A stretch of 64,000 nt of DNA from Colwellia sp. 20A7 (GCF_009832865.1 NZ_CP047130.1:3906001-3970000), one strand, 5' to 3'; counted from the first letter of the stretch, positions 18,616-27,628 are shown. Numbers and translations are program-made. Notes: generated from the letters alone by a model not told the origin.

Positions 18616-19851
18616 TTAAATAATAAATTGATCGAACAATTGAACAGTCACTACTTCTCCGGCATTAACTCTGCCTTGCGCAGCGGGTAACACAATAAAA
18701 CAATTTGCTTGTACTAAGCTAGATAGAATACCAGAGCCTTGCGAACCTGTTGATTCAACTACATTCTCGCCTTGGTCATTAATACTAAGTACGCCACGCT
18801 GGAAGTCCATGCGACCTGGTGATTTTTTCAAATCTTTAACACATTTTACCTTTAAATGAGTGCGCTTTAACGGTTCTGCATTTTGCATTTTAGTTAAACC
18901 AAGCATTGCTAACTGGTGAAAAGTGACTAACGCTGAAACAGGGTTTCCTGGTAAACCAAAAAAAATACTATTGGGTAGCTTACCAAAAGCAAAAGGCTTA
19001 CCGGGTTTCATTGCTATTTTCCAAAAACCAATTTCACCTAAATCATCAAGCACTGTTTTAGTGTAGTCCGCTTCTCCCACAGAAACACCACCAGATGAAA
19101 TAACCGCATCCGCCTGTTTATCGGCACTAACAAAAGCCGCCTTTATTAAGTCGAAATCATCTTCAACAATACCAAAATCAATGACTTCAATATGCAGCTT
19201 TTCTAGCATGCCACGTAAAACAAAACTATTACTCTCGTAAATATCACCTGACGCCAATACTTGTCCTGGTAATTTAAGCTCATCTCCTGTCGAAATTAAC
19301 GCAACTTTAACTTGGCGATAAACCTTAACGGCACTAATACCTAACGAAGATAAAATGCCAATATCTACAGCTGATAACTTGTGCCCTAAGCTAAAAACTG
19401 GCTGGCCTAATTGAATATCTTCACCAGCTTTACGTACATGAGAACCAGGTGATTTTTCATTAAGGAAGGTTATATTATCAGCATCTACTTGCACGTTTTC
19501 TTGCATTTCAACACTATCACAACTCTCTGGTATCTTTGCACCGGTCATAATACGAATGCACTCACCTAATTTACACTCACCTTCAAAAGGAGAGCCAGCC
19601 ATAGAACGACCAACTAACGTTAATACTTTACTGGTTTGAAAACTCTCAATAGCAAAAGCATAACCATCCATTGCTGAATTATCATGATTAGGGACATTTA
19701 ATGGGCTGTTAATCTCTTGAGCTAAAACATAATTAAGCGCTTGCGAAATTGGTATAGTTAACGTTTCTGTCACCGGTGTTATTTGTGACAACAAATTTTC
19801 TAACGCATCCTCAAATGGTAATAAACCAGGAACAGAACAACAATCAGACAT
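18616..19851 (-). CDS. moeA: Molybdopterin molybdenumtransferase MoeA
   Basis: MoeA inserts molybdate into adenylylated molybdopterin to make Moco. The 411-residue length equals E. coli MoeA (411). The typical N-terminus with NVPNHDNSAMDGYA (near residue 57), the GGVSVGEADYTK segment around 253-264 with the SGGVS nucleotide loop, and the GKPFAFGKL...FGLPGNPVSAL stretch near 285-305 are all present. It is transcribed away from moaA; the 384-base gap holds promoters for both directions and the moaA leader RNA. Confidence 0.96.
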   Translation of the reverse strand: MSDCCSVPGLLPFEDALENLLSQITPVTETLTIPISQALNYVLAQEINSPLNVPNHDNSAMDGYAFAIESFQTSKVLTLVGRSMAGSPFEGECKLGECIRIMTGAKIPESCDSVEMQENVQVDADNITFLNEKSPGSHVRKAGEDIQLGQPVFSLGHKLSAVDIGILSSLGISAVKVYRQVKVALISTGDELKLPGQVLASGDIYESNSFVLRGMLEKLHIEVIDFGIVEDDFDLIKAAFVSADKQADAVISSGGVSVGEADYTKTVLDDLGEIGFWKIAMKPGKPFAFGKLPNSIFFGLPGNPVSALVTFHQLAMLGLTKMQNAEPLKRTHLKVKCVKDLKKSPGRMDFQRGVLSINDQGENVVESTGSQGSGILSSLVQANCFIVLPAAQGRVNAGEVVTVQLFDQFII

Positions 19852-20080
19852 GATAATCTCGCTTAATTTTTTATTTTTGAAATACCTTTGAATATCTTAA
19901 AATATTATTTTATTAATCATTCAAAGATCATATGGTCGCTATTATTACCTAATTAGTAGCAAAAGTAATTGTGCTTTTTATTGCCTATATACAGATTAAG
20001 ACAGAAAATCAAAAAGTACTATTATGCTGGCTATTAAGTGGTATACTTTTTCTTGAGTCATAAGACTATATAATTATTTT
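19852..20080. other. Divergent moeA/moaA promoter region
   Basis: There is no ORF in this part. A -10-like TATAAT lies at 20069-20074 on the plus strand, about 7 bases before the start of the proposed Moco riboswitch, so moaA transcription probably starts near 20081. A good -35 box is not visible. I saw no convincing ModE palindrome. Confidence 0.5.
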
Positions 20081-20235
20081 ACACCGAGCTTAAATAGTTA
20101 ACGCCAGACTTTATAAAGACTGGCCATGTTATTTAAAGCCGTAGTAATTGTTTTCATTGAATAATTTATTGATAGCAATTTACTGCCAGGGTTAACAAGG
20201 AAACGCGTTAGCCTCCCTACATTTGGAAAGGTGAT
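20081..20235 (+). promoter_or_regulatory. Moco riboswitch (molybdenum cofactor-sensing leader) of moaA
   Basis: The leader directly before moaA has hallmarks I associate with the Moco RNA motif: AAGGAAACGC (20199-20208) followed closely by GCCTCCC, then TTTGGAAAGGTG ending at the start codon. CACC at 20082-20085 can pair with GGTG at 20230-20233 to close the element, and this GGTG is the moaA Shine-Dalgarno, so ligand binding could block translation. A perfect inner hairpin GCCAG-A-CTTT-AT-AAAG-A-CTGGC lies at 20103-20124. Its position upstream of a Moco synthesis operon matches E. coli moaA. It was identified by eye, without a covariance search. Confidence 0.75.
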
Positions 20236-21207
20236 ATGTTAAAAGACAATTTTGGCCGTAGGTTTTATTATCTACGCCTATCGATTACGGACGTTTGTAA
20301 TTTCAAATGCACATACTGCCTGCCTGACGGTTATCAGTGTGACCAACCACGTGACTTTCTTTCTCTTGCGGAAATAAAACGTTTAACTTCTGCCTTTGCT
20401 AGTTTAGGTACGGAGAAAATTCGGATCACCGGTGGTGAGCCAGCACTTCGTAAAGATCTTCCTGAGATCATCCATGCTTGTAAACAAACTCAAGGCATTA
20501 AAAAAGTTGCTATCACTAGTAATGGTTTTAAATTGCCTGAACATTTACCGCATTGGTTAGATGCTGGCATTGATGCCATCAACATCAGTATTGATAGCTT
20601 AGATCCTCGTAAGTTTCATGCTATTACAGGGCATGACAAACTCAATACTATTTTAAAAGGTATTGATATGGCTTTAGCTGATGGACGCCCAACGGTTAAA
20701 GTGAACACAGTATTAATGCGCGAATACAGTGGCTACGATATTCAAAGCTATTTAGATTGGCTAAAAGATACTCCTGTCACCTTACGTTTCATAGAGTTGA
20801 TGCAAACTGGCGATAATAAAGCCTTTTTTGATGCACAGCATGTGCAAGGCTCTCGCATAAAACAAAACTTAATTCTTGATGGCTGGTTACCCGTGCTACA
20901 AGATAGATCTGCGGGGCCTGCACAAGAGTTTTATCATCCTGACTATCAAGGTCGTATTGGGCTAATCATGCCCTACTCCAAAGATTTCTGTAGCAGTTGC
21001 AACCGCTTACGAGTGAGTTCATCAGGAAAATTACATTTGTGCCTATTCAGCGAAAACGGTTTGTCTTTACGCGAACAATTACAATGTGATGATATTGAAC
21101 CATTACAAGCACAAATATTGTCTTTACTAGGTGATAAAAAAGCAACTCACTTCCTACATGACAAACTTACTGGCGGCACAAAACATTTAGCGATGTTAGG
21201 TGGTTAG
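20236..21207 (+). CDS. moaA: GTP 3',8-cyclase MoaA
   Basis: This radical-SAM enzyme performs the first step of Moco synthesis. The N-terminal cluster motif is C21-x3-C25-x2-C28 (CNFKCTYC). The C-terminal cluster cysteines are C252, C255 and C269 (FCSSCNRLRV...LHLC). The protein ends with the conserved GG pair (AMLGG) that reaches the active site. It has 323 residues (E. coli 329). Its Shine-Dalgarno AAAGGTG lies within the proposed Moco riboswitch. It is the first gene of a long rightward operon, and mobA begins within a few bases of its stop. Confidence 0.97.
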   Translation: MLKDNFGRRFYYLRLSITDVCNFKCTYCLPDGYQCDQPRDFLSLAEIKRLTSAFASLGTEKIRITGGEPALRKDLPEIIHACKQTQGIKKVAITSNGFKLPEHLPHWLDAGIDAINISIDSLDPRKFHAITGHDKLNTILKGIDMALADGRPTVKVNTVLMREYSGYDIQSYLDWLKDTPVTLRFIELMQTGDNKAFFDAQHVQGSRIKQNLILDGWLPVLQDRSAGPAQEFYHPDYQGRIGLIMPYSKDFCSSCNRLRVSSSGKLHLCLFSENGLSLREQLQCDDIEPLQAQILSLLGDKKATHFLHDKLTGGTKHLAMLGG

Positions 21208-21208
21208 T

Positions 21209-21853
21209 ATGAAAAATATTGTAAACACTGCCCCGATAGATACTGCATTATTAAGTTATGAATGCTTAGGCGTCGTTCTTGCTGGTGGCTTATCTTCTCG
21301 TATGGGCTATGACAAAGCCAAGTTAGTTAGAGGCAATAATTCACTACAGTCTATGCTAGCCTTTTCTAAGCAAACACTGACTAACTCAGGTATTAATAAC
21401 ATTGTTGTTAGTGGTGACCAATATGACATACCCGATAAAGTAGAAAAGAGTGGTCCTGTTGGTGGCATTTTAAGTGTATTAGCCAAGTACCCTAATGTGA
21501 AATCATTATTAATACTGCCCGTTGACTTGCCTTTTATGACCGCAAAAGCCCTAACAGACTTACGTATTAAAGGAGAATTAAGCCATAAGGCAACATTCTT
21601 CGAAGGTCATAGTATTCCTCTCTACTTGCCTAACAGTTCTTATGTAGAATTATTTTTAACACAAGCATTTGCACATAATCTAACAAATGAGCATTCACTA
21701 CTGAATAGTGGTGAGGCTAAAAAAGGTCCTTCAATTAAGGCCTTGTTAAAAAATATCCCACATCAAGCAATACAGATTAATGACAAAGCTGTTTTATTTA
21801 ATACAAACACGCCCGAACAATGGCAACAAGCAAAACAGCAACTTAACTTTTAA
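21209..21853 (+). CDS. mobA: Molybdenum cofactor guanylyltransferase MobA
   Basis: MobA joins GMP from GTP to Moco to give the MGD form used by DMSO-reductase-family enzymes. I start at ATG 21209, one base after the moaA stop, with AGGTGG upstream; a GTG at 21200 is the alternative. The 214-residue product has the nucleotidyltransferase signature GVVLAGGLSSRMGYDKAKL (21-39) and SGPVGGILSVLA, then LPVDLPFM (near 105) for metal binding. E. coli MobA is 194 residues. Confidence 0.92.
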   Translation: MKNIVNTAPIDTALLSYECLGVVLAGGLSSRMGYDKAKLVRGNNSLQSMLAFSKQTLTNSGINNIVVSGDQYDIPDKVEKSGPVGGILSVLAKYPNVKSLLILPVDLPFMTAKALTDLRIKGELSHKATFFEGHSIPLYLPNSSYVELFLTQAFAHNLTNEHSLLNSGEAKKGPSIKALLKNIPHQAIQINDKAVLFNTNTPEQWQQAKQQLNF

Positions 21854-21889
21854 CCGATTAATTTAAACAGATAGCGTAAAGGATAACTT

Positions 21890-22432
21890 ATGTCAGCACA
21901 TGGCGGCACAACTTTCATTCCCTTAAATATTGCAGTATTAACTGTTTCAGATACTCGTACAGAAGACAATGATACTTCTGGTCAAGCATTAGTCGAACGA
22001 CTCACAACCGCAGGTCATACACTAGTAGATAAAGCGATTGTTATTGATGATATATACCAACTGCGAGCTCAAGTTTCTAAATGGGTTGCTGATGATAGTA
22101 TTAATGTCATTATTTCTACAGGTGGCACCGGCTTTACCGAGCGAGACAATACACCTGAAGCATTAATGCCTTTGTTTGATAAAAATATTGAAGGTTTTGG
22201 TGAAGTATTTCGCTATGTTTCATTAGGTGAAATAGGTACATCAACAATTCAATCGCGCGCTTTAGGTGGTATGGCAAATAAAACGGTCATTTTATGTGTG
22301 CCAGGTTCAACTAATGCATGTAAAACTGCCTGGGATAAAGTAATCAAAGAACAATTAGATGCTAGCCATAAACCATGCAACTTCGTCCCTCATTTAAATA
22401 TTAACGCTGAACAATGCGAGACACGTAACTAA
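21890..22432 (+). CDS. moaB: Molybdopterin adenylyltransferase-family protein MoaB
   Basis: The 180-residue MoaB/Mog-fold protein has [20 protein letters not shown] near the N-terminus and [20 protein letters not shown] near residues 78-97, the TGGTG molybdopterin-binding loop. MoaB/Mog proteins adenylylate molybdopterin before MoeA inserts the metal; E. coli MoaB is itself not clearly active, but this operon has no separate mog. Its stop overlaps the moaC start by one base (TAATG). Confidence 0.93.
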   Translation: MSAHGGTTFIPLNIAVLTVSDTRTEDNDTSGQALVERLTTAGHTLVDKAIVIDDIYQLRAQVSKWVADDSINVIISTGGTGFTERDNTPEALMPLFDKNIEGFGEVFRYVSLGEIGTSTIQSRALGGMANKTVILCVPGSTNACKTAWDKVIKEQLDASHKPCNFVPHLNINAEQCETRN

Positions 22433-22932
22433 TGAGTAGTTCAACAACATCAACATCACCAACACTTAGCCACCTTAATCAACAAGGCGAAGCTAATATG
22501 GTTGATGTGACCGAAAAAGCGATGACCTCACGTACCGCTACAGCGCAAGGTGTTATAAGCATGAACCGCGCTACTTTTGAATTAATTACGACAGGTAAAC
22601 ATAAAAAAGGCGATGTGTTTGCCGTTGCTCGTATTGCCGGTATTCAAGCAGCTAAAAAATGTAGTGATTTAATACCTTTATGTCATCCGTTGATGCTAAG
22701 TAAAGTACAAGTTGATTTCAGTTTAGACGAAGAGAACTCACAAGTGAAGGTAACAAGTCTTTGTCGTTTAACGGGACAAACCGGTGTTGAAATGGAAGCT
22801 TTAACGGCAGTATCAGTTGCTTGTTTAACTTTATTTGATATGTGTAAAGCCGCAGATCCTGCGATGGAAATTGGCAATATTAAAGTATTAACTAAAGAAG
22901 GCGGTAAGTCAGGACATTGGCAGTCTTTATAA
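22432..22932 (+). CDS. moaC: Cyclic pyranopterin monophosphate synthase MoaC
   Basis: MoaC converts the MoaA product 3',8-cyclo-dihydro-GTP to cPMP. The 166-residue protein shows [16 protein letters not shown], then [15 protein letters not shown] [11 protein letters not shown], then [13 protein letters not shown] (about 77-89) and [21 protein letters not shown] (about 122-142). These include the catalytic Lys, His and Asp residues of the family. The start overlaps moaB by one base. The first 10 residues (Ser/Thr-rich) are variable. Confidence 0.96.
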   Translation: MSSSTTSTSPTLSHLNQQGEANMVDVTEKAMTSRTATAQGVISMNRATFELITTGKHKKGDVFAVARIAGIQAAKKCSDLIPLCHPLMLSKVQVDFSLDEENSQVKVTSLCRLTGQTGVEMEALTAVSVACLTLFDMCKAADPAMEIGNIKVLTKEGGKSGHWQSL

Positions 22933-23016
22933 AGAAATACTTTCCTAAGAGCCTTTTAAAATGTGAATTTATTCGTAAGTGAACATTTACTTACCTTCAT
23001 TGAAAGAGAGAAGAAC

Positions 23017-23265
23017 ATGATAAAAATCGTTTTTTTTGCCGCCTTGCGTGAGCAACTTAATTGCAGTGAGCTATCCATAAATATCCAAGGCTTAACTACG
23101 GTTGCCGATGTAAAAAAACAACTGGCGAATACCGATGAGCAATGGCAACAAATTTTTGCTAACGATTCATTACTGTCAGCCGTTAATCACGATATGGTTA
23201 GTGATGAACAAACTATTAAATCTGGCGATGAAGTTGCTTTCTTCCCTCCTGTTACTGGCGGATAA
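23017..23265 (+). CDS. moaD: Molybdopterin synthase sulfur carrier subunit MoaD
   Basis: This is the small ubiquitin-like subunit whose C-terminal thiocarboxylate gives sulfur to cPMP. It has 82 residues from ATG 23017 (GAGAG upstream), giving the normal start MIKIVFFAALREQL, and ends in the required VTGG. An open frame reaches back to 22963 but would add a non-homologous extension. MoeB, encoded at the end of this operon, activates the Gly-Gly end. Confidence 0.95.
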   Translation: MIKIVFFAALREQLNCSELSINIQGLTTVADVKKQLANTDEQWQQIFANDSLLSAVNHDMVSDEQTIKSGDEVAFFPPVTGG

Positions 23266-23321
23266 ATTTCCCCTTTACGAACAGCGACTCTTATTTAGCT
23301 AATAACAGAACAGGTTACAAG

Positions 23322-23786
23322 ATGACAACAACTAATCGCTCAGAAATATCAATACAGATCGAAGACTTTAGCTTAGCAGATGAAGTTGCCTTACTTGAGA
23401 AAGATAATGCGACAGATGGCGCTGTGGTAACGTTTACTGGGCGTGTTCGTAATCAAAATGAAGGTAAGAGTGTTACTAGTTTAACCCTAGAGCATTATCC
23501 TGTGATGACTGAAAAATCATTATCAGCCATTATTAATCAAGCAAAAGAGCGCTGGAGCATAGGACGTGTAAAAGTTATTCACCGTATTGGAGAGCTATTT
23601 ATTGGTGATCAAATTGTGTTTGTTGGCGTAACTAGCCAACATCGTAAAGATGCATTCGCTGCCAATGAATTTATTATGGATTACTTAAAAGTACAGGCTC
23701 CTTTTTGGAAAAAAGAAGCCAATAAAGACGGTGTTAAGTGGTTAGACGCTAAATCAAGTGATCAAAATAAAGCGGCCGTTTGGTAA
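23322..23786 (+). CDS. moaE: Molybdopterin synthase catalytic subunit MoaE
   Basis: The large subunit of MPT synthase adds two sulfurs to cPMP. The 154-residue product has DGAVVTFTGRVRNQNEGKSV (about 33-52), LEHYPVMTEK near 60, VKVIHRIGELFIGDQIVFVG near 84-103, and the catalytic region APFWKKEANKDGVKWLDAKS (about 125-145) with KKE, as in E. coli MoaE (150 residues). It lies 56 bases after moaD and 13 before modA. Confidence 0.96.
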   Translation: MTTTNRSEISIQIEDFSLADEVALLEKDNATDGAVVTFTGRVRNQNEGKSVTSLTLEHYPVMTEKSLSAIINQAKERWSIGRVKVIHRIGELFIGDQIVFVGVTSQHRKDAFAANEFIMDYLKVQAPFWKKEANKDGVKWLDAKSSDQNKAAVW

Positions 23787-23799
23787 GGGAAAAGAACCA

Positions 23800-24612
23800 A
23801 TGAAACTGTATTCATTTACTCAATCACTTGCTAATAAAATAGCCTTCCTTTTACTCATCATTAGCATAATACATAGTAATCAAGCCCTGAGTGCTAATAA
23901 AGCAGAACAAAACAATGGTAGTCTTGAACCGCTACGTATTGCCGTAGCTTCTAACTTTACCACCCCATTAAAAGAGCTTTTAAGAGATTTTCATCAACAA
24001 ACGAATATCAATACACAAATTATTAGCGGTGCGACTGGCGCTATGTTTATACAAATACAACATGGTGCCCCTTTCGATATTTTCCTAGCTGCTGATAGCA
24101 TCAGACCAGCAAAACTTGAACAGCAAAGTTTGATCATTGCAAATAGTCGAAAAACTTATGCACTAGGACAATTAGCACTTTTATCAATTAATTCCACAGC
24201 AACATTAGCAGACTTACAACACTTGTATCAAAAGGAAAATCAACGCTTTGCTATTGCAAACCCAGATACTGCCCCTTACGGCAAAGCTGCTAAAGAAACT
24301 TTAGAGCATTTAGCGCTATGGCAACAATATCAAAATAAACTTGTTGTCGGCATTAATATCAACCAAACGTTTGCTCAAATTCGTACACAAGCAGTAAGCA
24401 ACGGTTTAATAGCCAATAGCCAACTGGTATTAAATAACCTAGCTGGCGCTGTTATCCCTTCAGATTATCATCAGCCAATAGAGCAGCAACTTGTCATCCT
24501 AAAAAACAGTAAAAATGTCGATAACGCAAAAAAATTAAGTGAATATTTACTGTCACCCAGTGTGCAAAAAAAGATTGTTGATTTTGGCTATGCGGCGATA
24601 GAGCAACGGTAA
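23800..24612 (+). CDS. modA: Molybdate-binding periplasmic protein ModA
   Basis: I use ATG 23800 (AAGGGA upstream), giving 270 residues with a signal peptide (hydrophobic core AFLLLIISIIHSN, cleavage probably after ALS near residue 30). The mature part begins LRIAVASNFTTPLKELLRDF and contains SGATGAMFIQIQHGAPFDIFLAAD, with the Ser/Thr oxyanion-binding loop of ModA. IANPDTAPYGKAAKETL near 150 is also typical. It delivers molybdate to ModBC. Confidence 0.93.
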   Translation: MKLYSFTQSLANKIAFLLLIISIIHSNQALSANKAEQNNGSLEPLRIAVASNFTTPLKELLRDFHQQTNINTQIISGATGAMFIQIQHGAPFDIFLAADSIRPAKLEQQSLIIANSRKTYALGQLALLSINSTATLADLQHLYQKENQRFAIANPDTAPYGKAAKETLEHLALWQQYQNKLVVGININQTFAQIRTQAVSNGLIANSQLVLNNLAGAVIPSDYHQPIEQQLVILKNSKNVDNAKKLSEYLLSPSVQKKIVDFGYAAIEQR

Positions 24613-24613
24613 C

Positions 24614-25303
24614 ATGATAAATTCTGATGTACTTGCCTTATTAACCACTTTGAAAATGGCGGCCTTAACAACCTTAATTTTACTACTTATTGGTACGCCT
24701 TTAGCCTGGTATTTAGCTAAAATGCGCAGTCGTTTTAAAGTTATTATTGAAGCAATTGTCGCCTTACCTTTAGTGTTACCGCCAACGGTGCTCGGCTTTT
24801 ATTTACTTATTGCATTTTCACCGCAATATTTGCCTGGACAACTTTGGCAACAAGCAACAGGGCAACAACTCGCCTTTAGTTTTTCAGCTATTGTTATTGG
24901 CTCTGTGCTCTACTCTATGCCTTTTGTAGTACAACCCTTACAAAAAGCGTTTGAGCAACTAGGCGATCCTTTGCTAGAAGCGGGTGCAATGCTAGGTGCT
25001 GGACCAATGGATAGATTTTTTAATATTGTTTTACCTATAACCAAAGCAAGTTTTATTACTGCCGCCAGTTTAGGCTTTGCTCATACCGTAGGTGAGTTTG
25101 GTGTAATACTCATGATTGGTGGTAATATTCCCGGTGAAACAAGAGTATTGTCTATTGCCCTTTTTGATCATGTTGAAGCCTTCGATTATGCCAGAGCCCA
25201 TGTGCTAGCAATTAGCTTATTAATTGGCTCTATGGTTTTGTTAGCCTCAATTTATCTATTGAATAGTCCAAGAAAGCAAACCATGAATAGGGCGAAGAGA
25301 TGA
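24614..25303 (+). CDS. modB: Molybdate ABC transporter permease ModB
   Basis: The 229-residue inner-membrane permease has about five helices. It shows LPLVLPPTVLGFYLLIAFSP (about 51-70), and the cytoplasmic EAA loop with the ModB pattern LLEAGAMLGAGPMDRFFNIV near 121-140, the contact with ModC. It starts one base after modA and overlaps modC by 4 bases, so modABC is a tight unit. Confidence 0.95.
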   Translation: MINSDVLALLTTLKMAALTTLILLLIGTPLAWYLAKMRSRFKVIIEAIVALPLVLPPTVLGFYLLIAFSPQYLPGQLWQQATGQQLAFSFSAIVIGSVLYSMPFVVQPLQKAFEQLGDPLLEAGAMLGAGPMDRFFNIVLPITKASFITAASLGFAHTVGEFGVILMIGGNIPGETRVLSIALFDHVEAFDYARAHVLAISLLIGSMVLLASIYLLNSPRKQTMNRAKR

Positions 25304-26463
25304 CCGATGTTTCATTAAACACTACTTACCCCTTATCTCTCGATATTCAACTTTGCTTTGAGCAACTTGACTTTGAACAGCATGGTTTTGAACAATTTCA
25401 ATTAACCGTTAAGCAAGGACTCTCACTGGAAGGTATTACTGGTATTTTTGGCCATTCTGGCTCAGGAAAATCAACACTTTTACGTGCTATTGCCGGTTTA
25501 GAAAAAAAAATCACCGGTTCAATTACCTTAAATAATATCGACTTAATTGATAGTAAAAACAATATATTCATCAAAGCAGAACAAAGAAATATTGGCTTAG
25601 TATTTCAAGACTCGCGTTTATTCCCACATTTAAACGTTGTTGATAATTTGAAATTTGCAACTAAGCGCTGTAAGAATAATCGATTGAATTTTGATGAGAT
25701 CATTAAGTTAACAGCGTTAGATAACCTTCGCCATAAATCTATTAATGAACTTTCTGGTGGGCAAAAACAACGAGTAGCACTTGCTCGTGCTATTTTAGCT
25801 GAGCCAACATTGTTATTACTTGATGAGCCGCTTAGCGCTCTTGATAGAAAAGCAAAAACGAGCTTATTAAGGTTAATGCTTAAAGTTCAAAATGAGCTTC
25901 AGTTACCCATGTTTTATGTCAGTCATTCACTTGATGAACTTCAGCAGGTATGTGATAAATTACTCGTATTATCGCAAGGAAAAATTATTGGTTATGATGC
26001 TATTCATACCATGATCCATCAATTAAATTATTCAGATGCAAACAGCGATATCGATGACATTATTCATCAACAAACCAGTTTATCTCTACCGATAAAAACC
26101 TTAGATAATGGTCAAGGTCTCGCAATATTAGCATTGAATGACGTTGAAAATATTTATTTACCTGCGCTTGATGACAGCTTTACACAAGAAACACTACGCT
26201 GCTTTATTCTAGCCAGCGATATTAGTATTTCATTAACCGAACCAATTAATTCATCTATCGTGAACCACCTTTTTGTCAAAATAGTTTCAATTAATACGAT
26301 GAAAAATAAAGTGTTAATTACTGCCACATCAGTAGAAGGTAAAATAGAACAAACGTTTTTTATTAATATAAGTACCTTTTCACAACAAAAACTGGCACTT
26401 AATATTAATCAGCGCGTATATTTACAATTTAAAGCCAGTGCTGTTCGCACTTACCTTTATTGA
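25300..26463 (+). CDS. modC: Molybdate ABC transporter ATP-binding protein ModC
   Basis: The 387-residue ATPase has Walker A GHSGSGKST (51-59), Q-loop FQDSRLFPHL near 105, signature LSGGQKQRVALARA near 152-165, Walker B TLLLLDEPLSALD near 170-182, and the switch His in YVSHSLDEL near 207. The last roughly 90 residues are the C-terminal regulatory (TOBE/MOP) domain that can bind oxyanion and cause trans-inhibition, as in ModC. The start overlaps modB (ATGA). Confidence 0.95.
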   Translation: MTDVSLNTTYPLSLDIQLCFEQLDFEQHGFEQFQLTVKQGLSLEGITGIFGHSGSGKSTLLRAIAGLEKKITGSITLNNIDLIDSKNNIFIKAEQRNIGLVFQDSRLFPHLNVVDNLKFATKRCKNNRLNFDEIIKLTALDNLRHKSINELSGGQKQRVALARAILAEPTLLLLDEPLSALDRKAKTSLLRLMLKVQNELQLPMFYVSHSLDELQQVCDKLLVLSQGKIIGYDAIHTMIHQLNYSDANSDIDDIIHQQTSLSLPIKTLDNGQGLAILALNDVENIYLPALDDSFTQETLRCFILASDISISLTEPINSSIVNHLFVKIVSINTMKNKVLITATSVEGKIEQTFFINISTFSQQKLALNINQRVYLQFKASAVRTYLY

Positions 26464-26527
26464 CGTTACAATATCAAAACATCAACAAATAAATTATACA
26501 CGTTCACTTAAAATTAAAGGTATCACA

Positions 26528-27289
26528 GTGTTAACAACGCAAGAGCAGCTTAAGTATTCACGACAAATAATGATGGGTAAAATTGGTGAGCAAGGGCAAA
26601 TAGCACTGCGAAATGCCAAAGTACTCATTGTTGGGGTCGGCGGTTTAGGTAACCCTGTTAGCCTATATTTAGCGGCTGCTGGTGTTGGTACCTTATATCT
26701 TGCTGATGGTGATAATATAGAGCTGAGCAACTTACCACGCCAAATACAGTTTGACGAACAGGATATTAATCAAAACAAAGCGGATGTTGCCGCAGAAAAA
26801 CTTAGTACACAATTTCCTGACAGCAATATTGAAGCCATTGATGAAATGTTAGACCAAGAGTTGTGTGACTATTATGTTCCACAAGTAGATTTAGTCTTAG
26901 ATTGCTCGGATAACATTCAAACACGTTATTTAATTAACCAGGCCTGTGTCACACATACTGTACCTTTAGTAATAGGCGCTGCAACGGGGTTTGACGGCCA
27001 ACAACTACTTGTTGACCCTCGAAATAAAGACAGTGCTTGCTATCATTGTTTATTTCCAACCTCATTAAAAGCACCAACGAATAATTGCCAAACACTCGGT
27101 ATATTAGGCCCTGTACTCGCTATTATTGGTGGTATGCAAGCCTTGCAAGCAATAAAAGTATTAACAGCTGATGGTAGTGAGAATAACGTTCAAATTAATA
27201 AGCTAAATTTATATGATGGTTTAGCAAATCAATGGCAACAATTTAATATGAAAAAACAACAAAACTGCAATGTGTGTGGGAACAAGTAA
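26528..27289 (+). CDS. moeB: Molybdopterin-synthase adenylyltransferase MoeB
   Basis: MoeB adenylylates the C-terminus of MoaD, an E1-like step. The most likely start is GTG 26528 with AAAGG upstream, giving 253 residues (E. coli 249); the open frame extends back into modC. Visible are YSRQIMMGKIGEQGQ, the nucleotide-binding VGVGGLGNPVSLYLA, DNIELSNLPRQIQF, the conserved Cys in NNCQTLGILGP, and two Zn-binding pairs CYHC and CNVC. ThiF is a close homologue, but the position at the end of a complete moa-mod operon supports MoeB. Confidence 0.92.
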   Translation: MLTTQEQLKYSRQIMMGKIGEQGQIALRNAKVLIVGVGGLGNPVSLYLAAAGVGTLYLADGDNIELSNLPRQIQFDEQDINQNKADVAAEKLSTQFPDSNIEAIDEMLDQELCDYYVPQVDLVLDCSDNIQTRYLINQACVTHTVPLVIGAATGFDGQQLLVDPRNKDSACYHCLFPTSLKAPTNNCQTLGILGPVLAIIGGMQALQAIKVLTADGSENNVQINKLNLYDGLANQWQQFNMKKQQNCNVCGNK

Positions 27290-27341
27290 TATTAAACTGA
27301 GGTAAGTATCAATATACATGTAAATAATAAGATTGACGGTA

Positions 27342-27380
27342 ATGATTGATATCAAAAGCGTGATGATATCAATCATTTTA
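27342..27380 (+). terminator. Terminator at the end of the moa-mod-moeB operon
   Basis: ATGATTGATATCA (27342-27354) pairs perfectly with TGATATCAATCAT (27364-27376), a 13-bp stem with a 9-base loop, followed by TTTTA. It lies about 50 bases after moeB and also ends near the 3' side of the convergent rmf gene. Confidence 0.85.
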
Positions 27381-27454
27381 CAAAGTATATTGACCGCCTT
27401 AAGCCTAATTAAGACTGCTTACCTAAGCTTAAGTTGCGCTATTTTCGTAAGGTA

Positions 27455-27628
27455 TCATCTGAATAACCCCATATTTCTATCGGTTAAGGCTTCACGCCAT
27501 CCCCCTAGCCACTCAGACTTAGCATCAATACATTGATAAGGGCAATGTTCTTTTGATTTACCACTTAAGCCCGCTTGGTAACCATTTGAGTGCGCTCTTC
27601 CTAACCGATCTCTTTTCTGTCTTTTCAT
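27455..27628 (-). CDS. rmf: Ribosome modulation factor RMF
   Basis: This 57-residue gene lies below the usual ORF size limit. The product begins MKRQKRDRLGRAHSNGYQAG and continues SKEHCPYQ and WLGGWREALTDR. These are the RMF landmarks: a basic N-terminus, the GYQAG turn, CPYQ and the SxWLGGWREA helix. RMF binds 70S ribosomes in stationary phase or under stress and promotes 100S dimers (hibernation). The ATG at 27628 has GAGGTG about 9 bases upstream. It is monocistronic and convergent with moeB. Confidence 0.95.
   Translation of the reverse strand: MKRQKRDRLGRAHSNGYQAGLSGKSKEHCPYQCIDAKSEWLGGWREALTDRNMGLFR

Noticed and set aside
26438..26527. MoeB start inside modC (GTG 26438)
   Set aside because: It would add 30 non-homologous residues; GTG 26528 has AAAGG upstream and gives the usual length.
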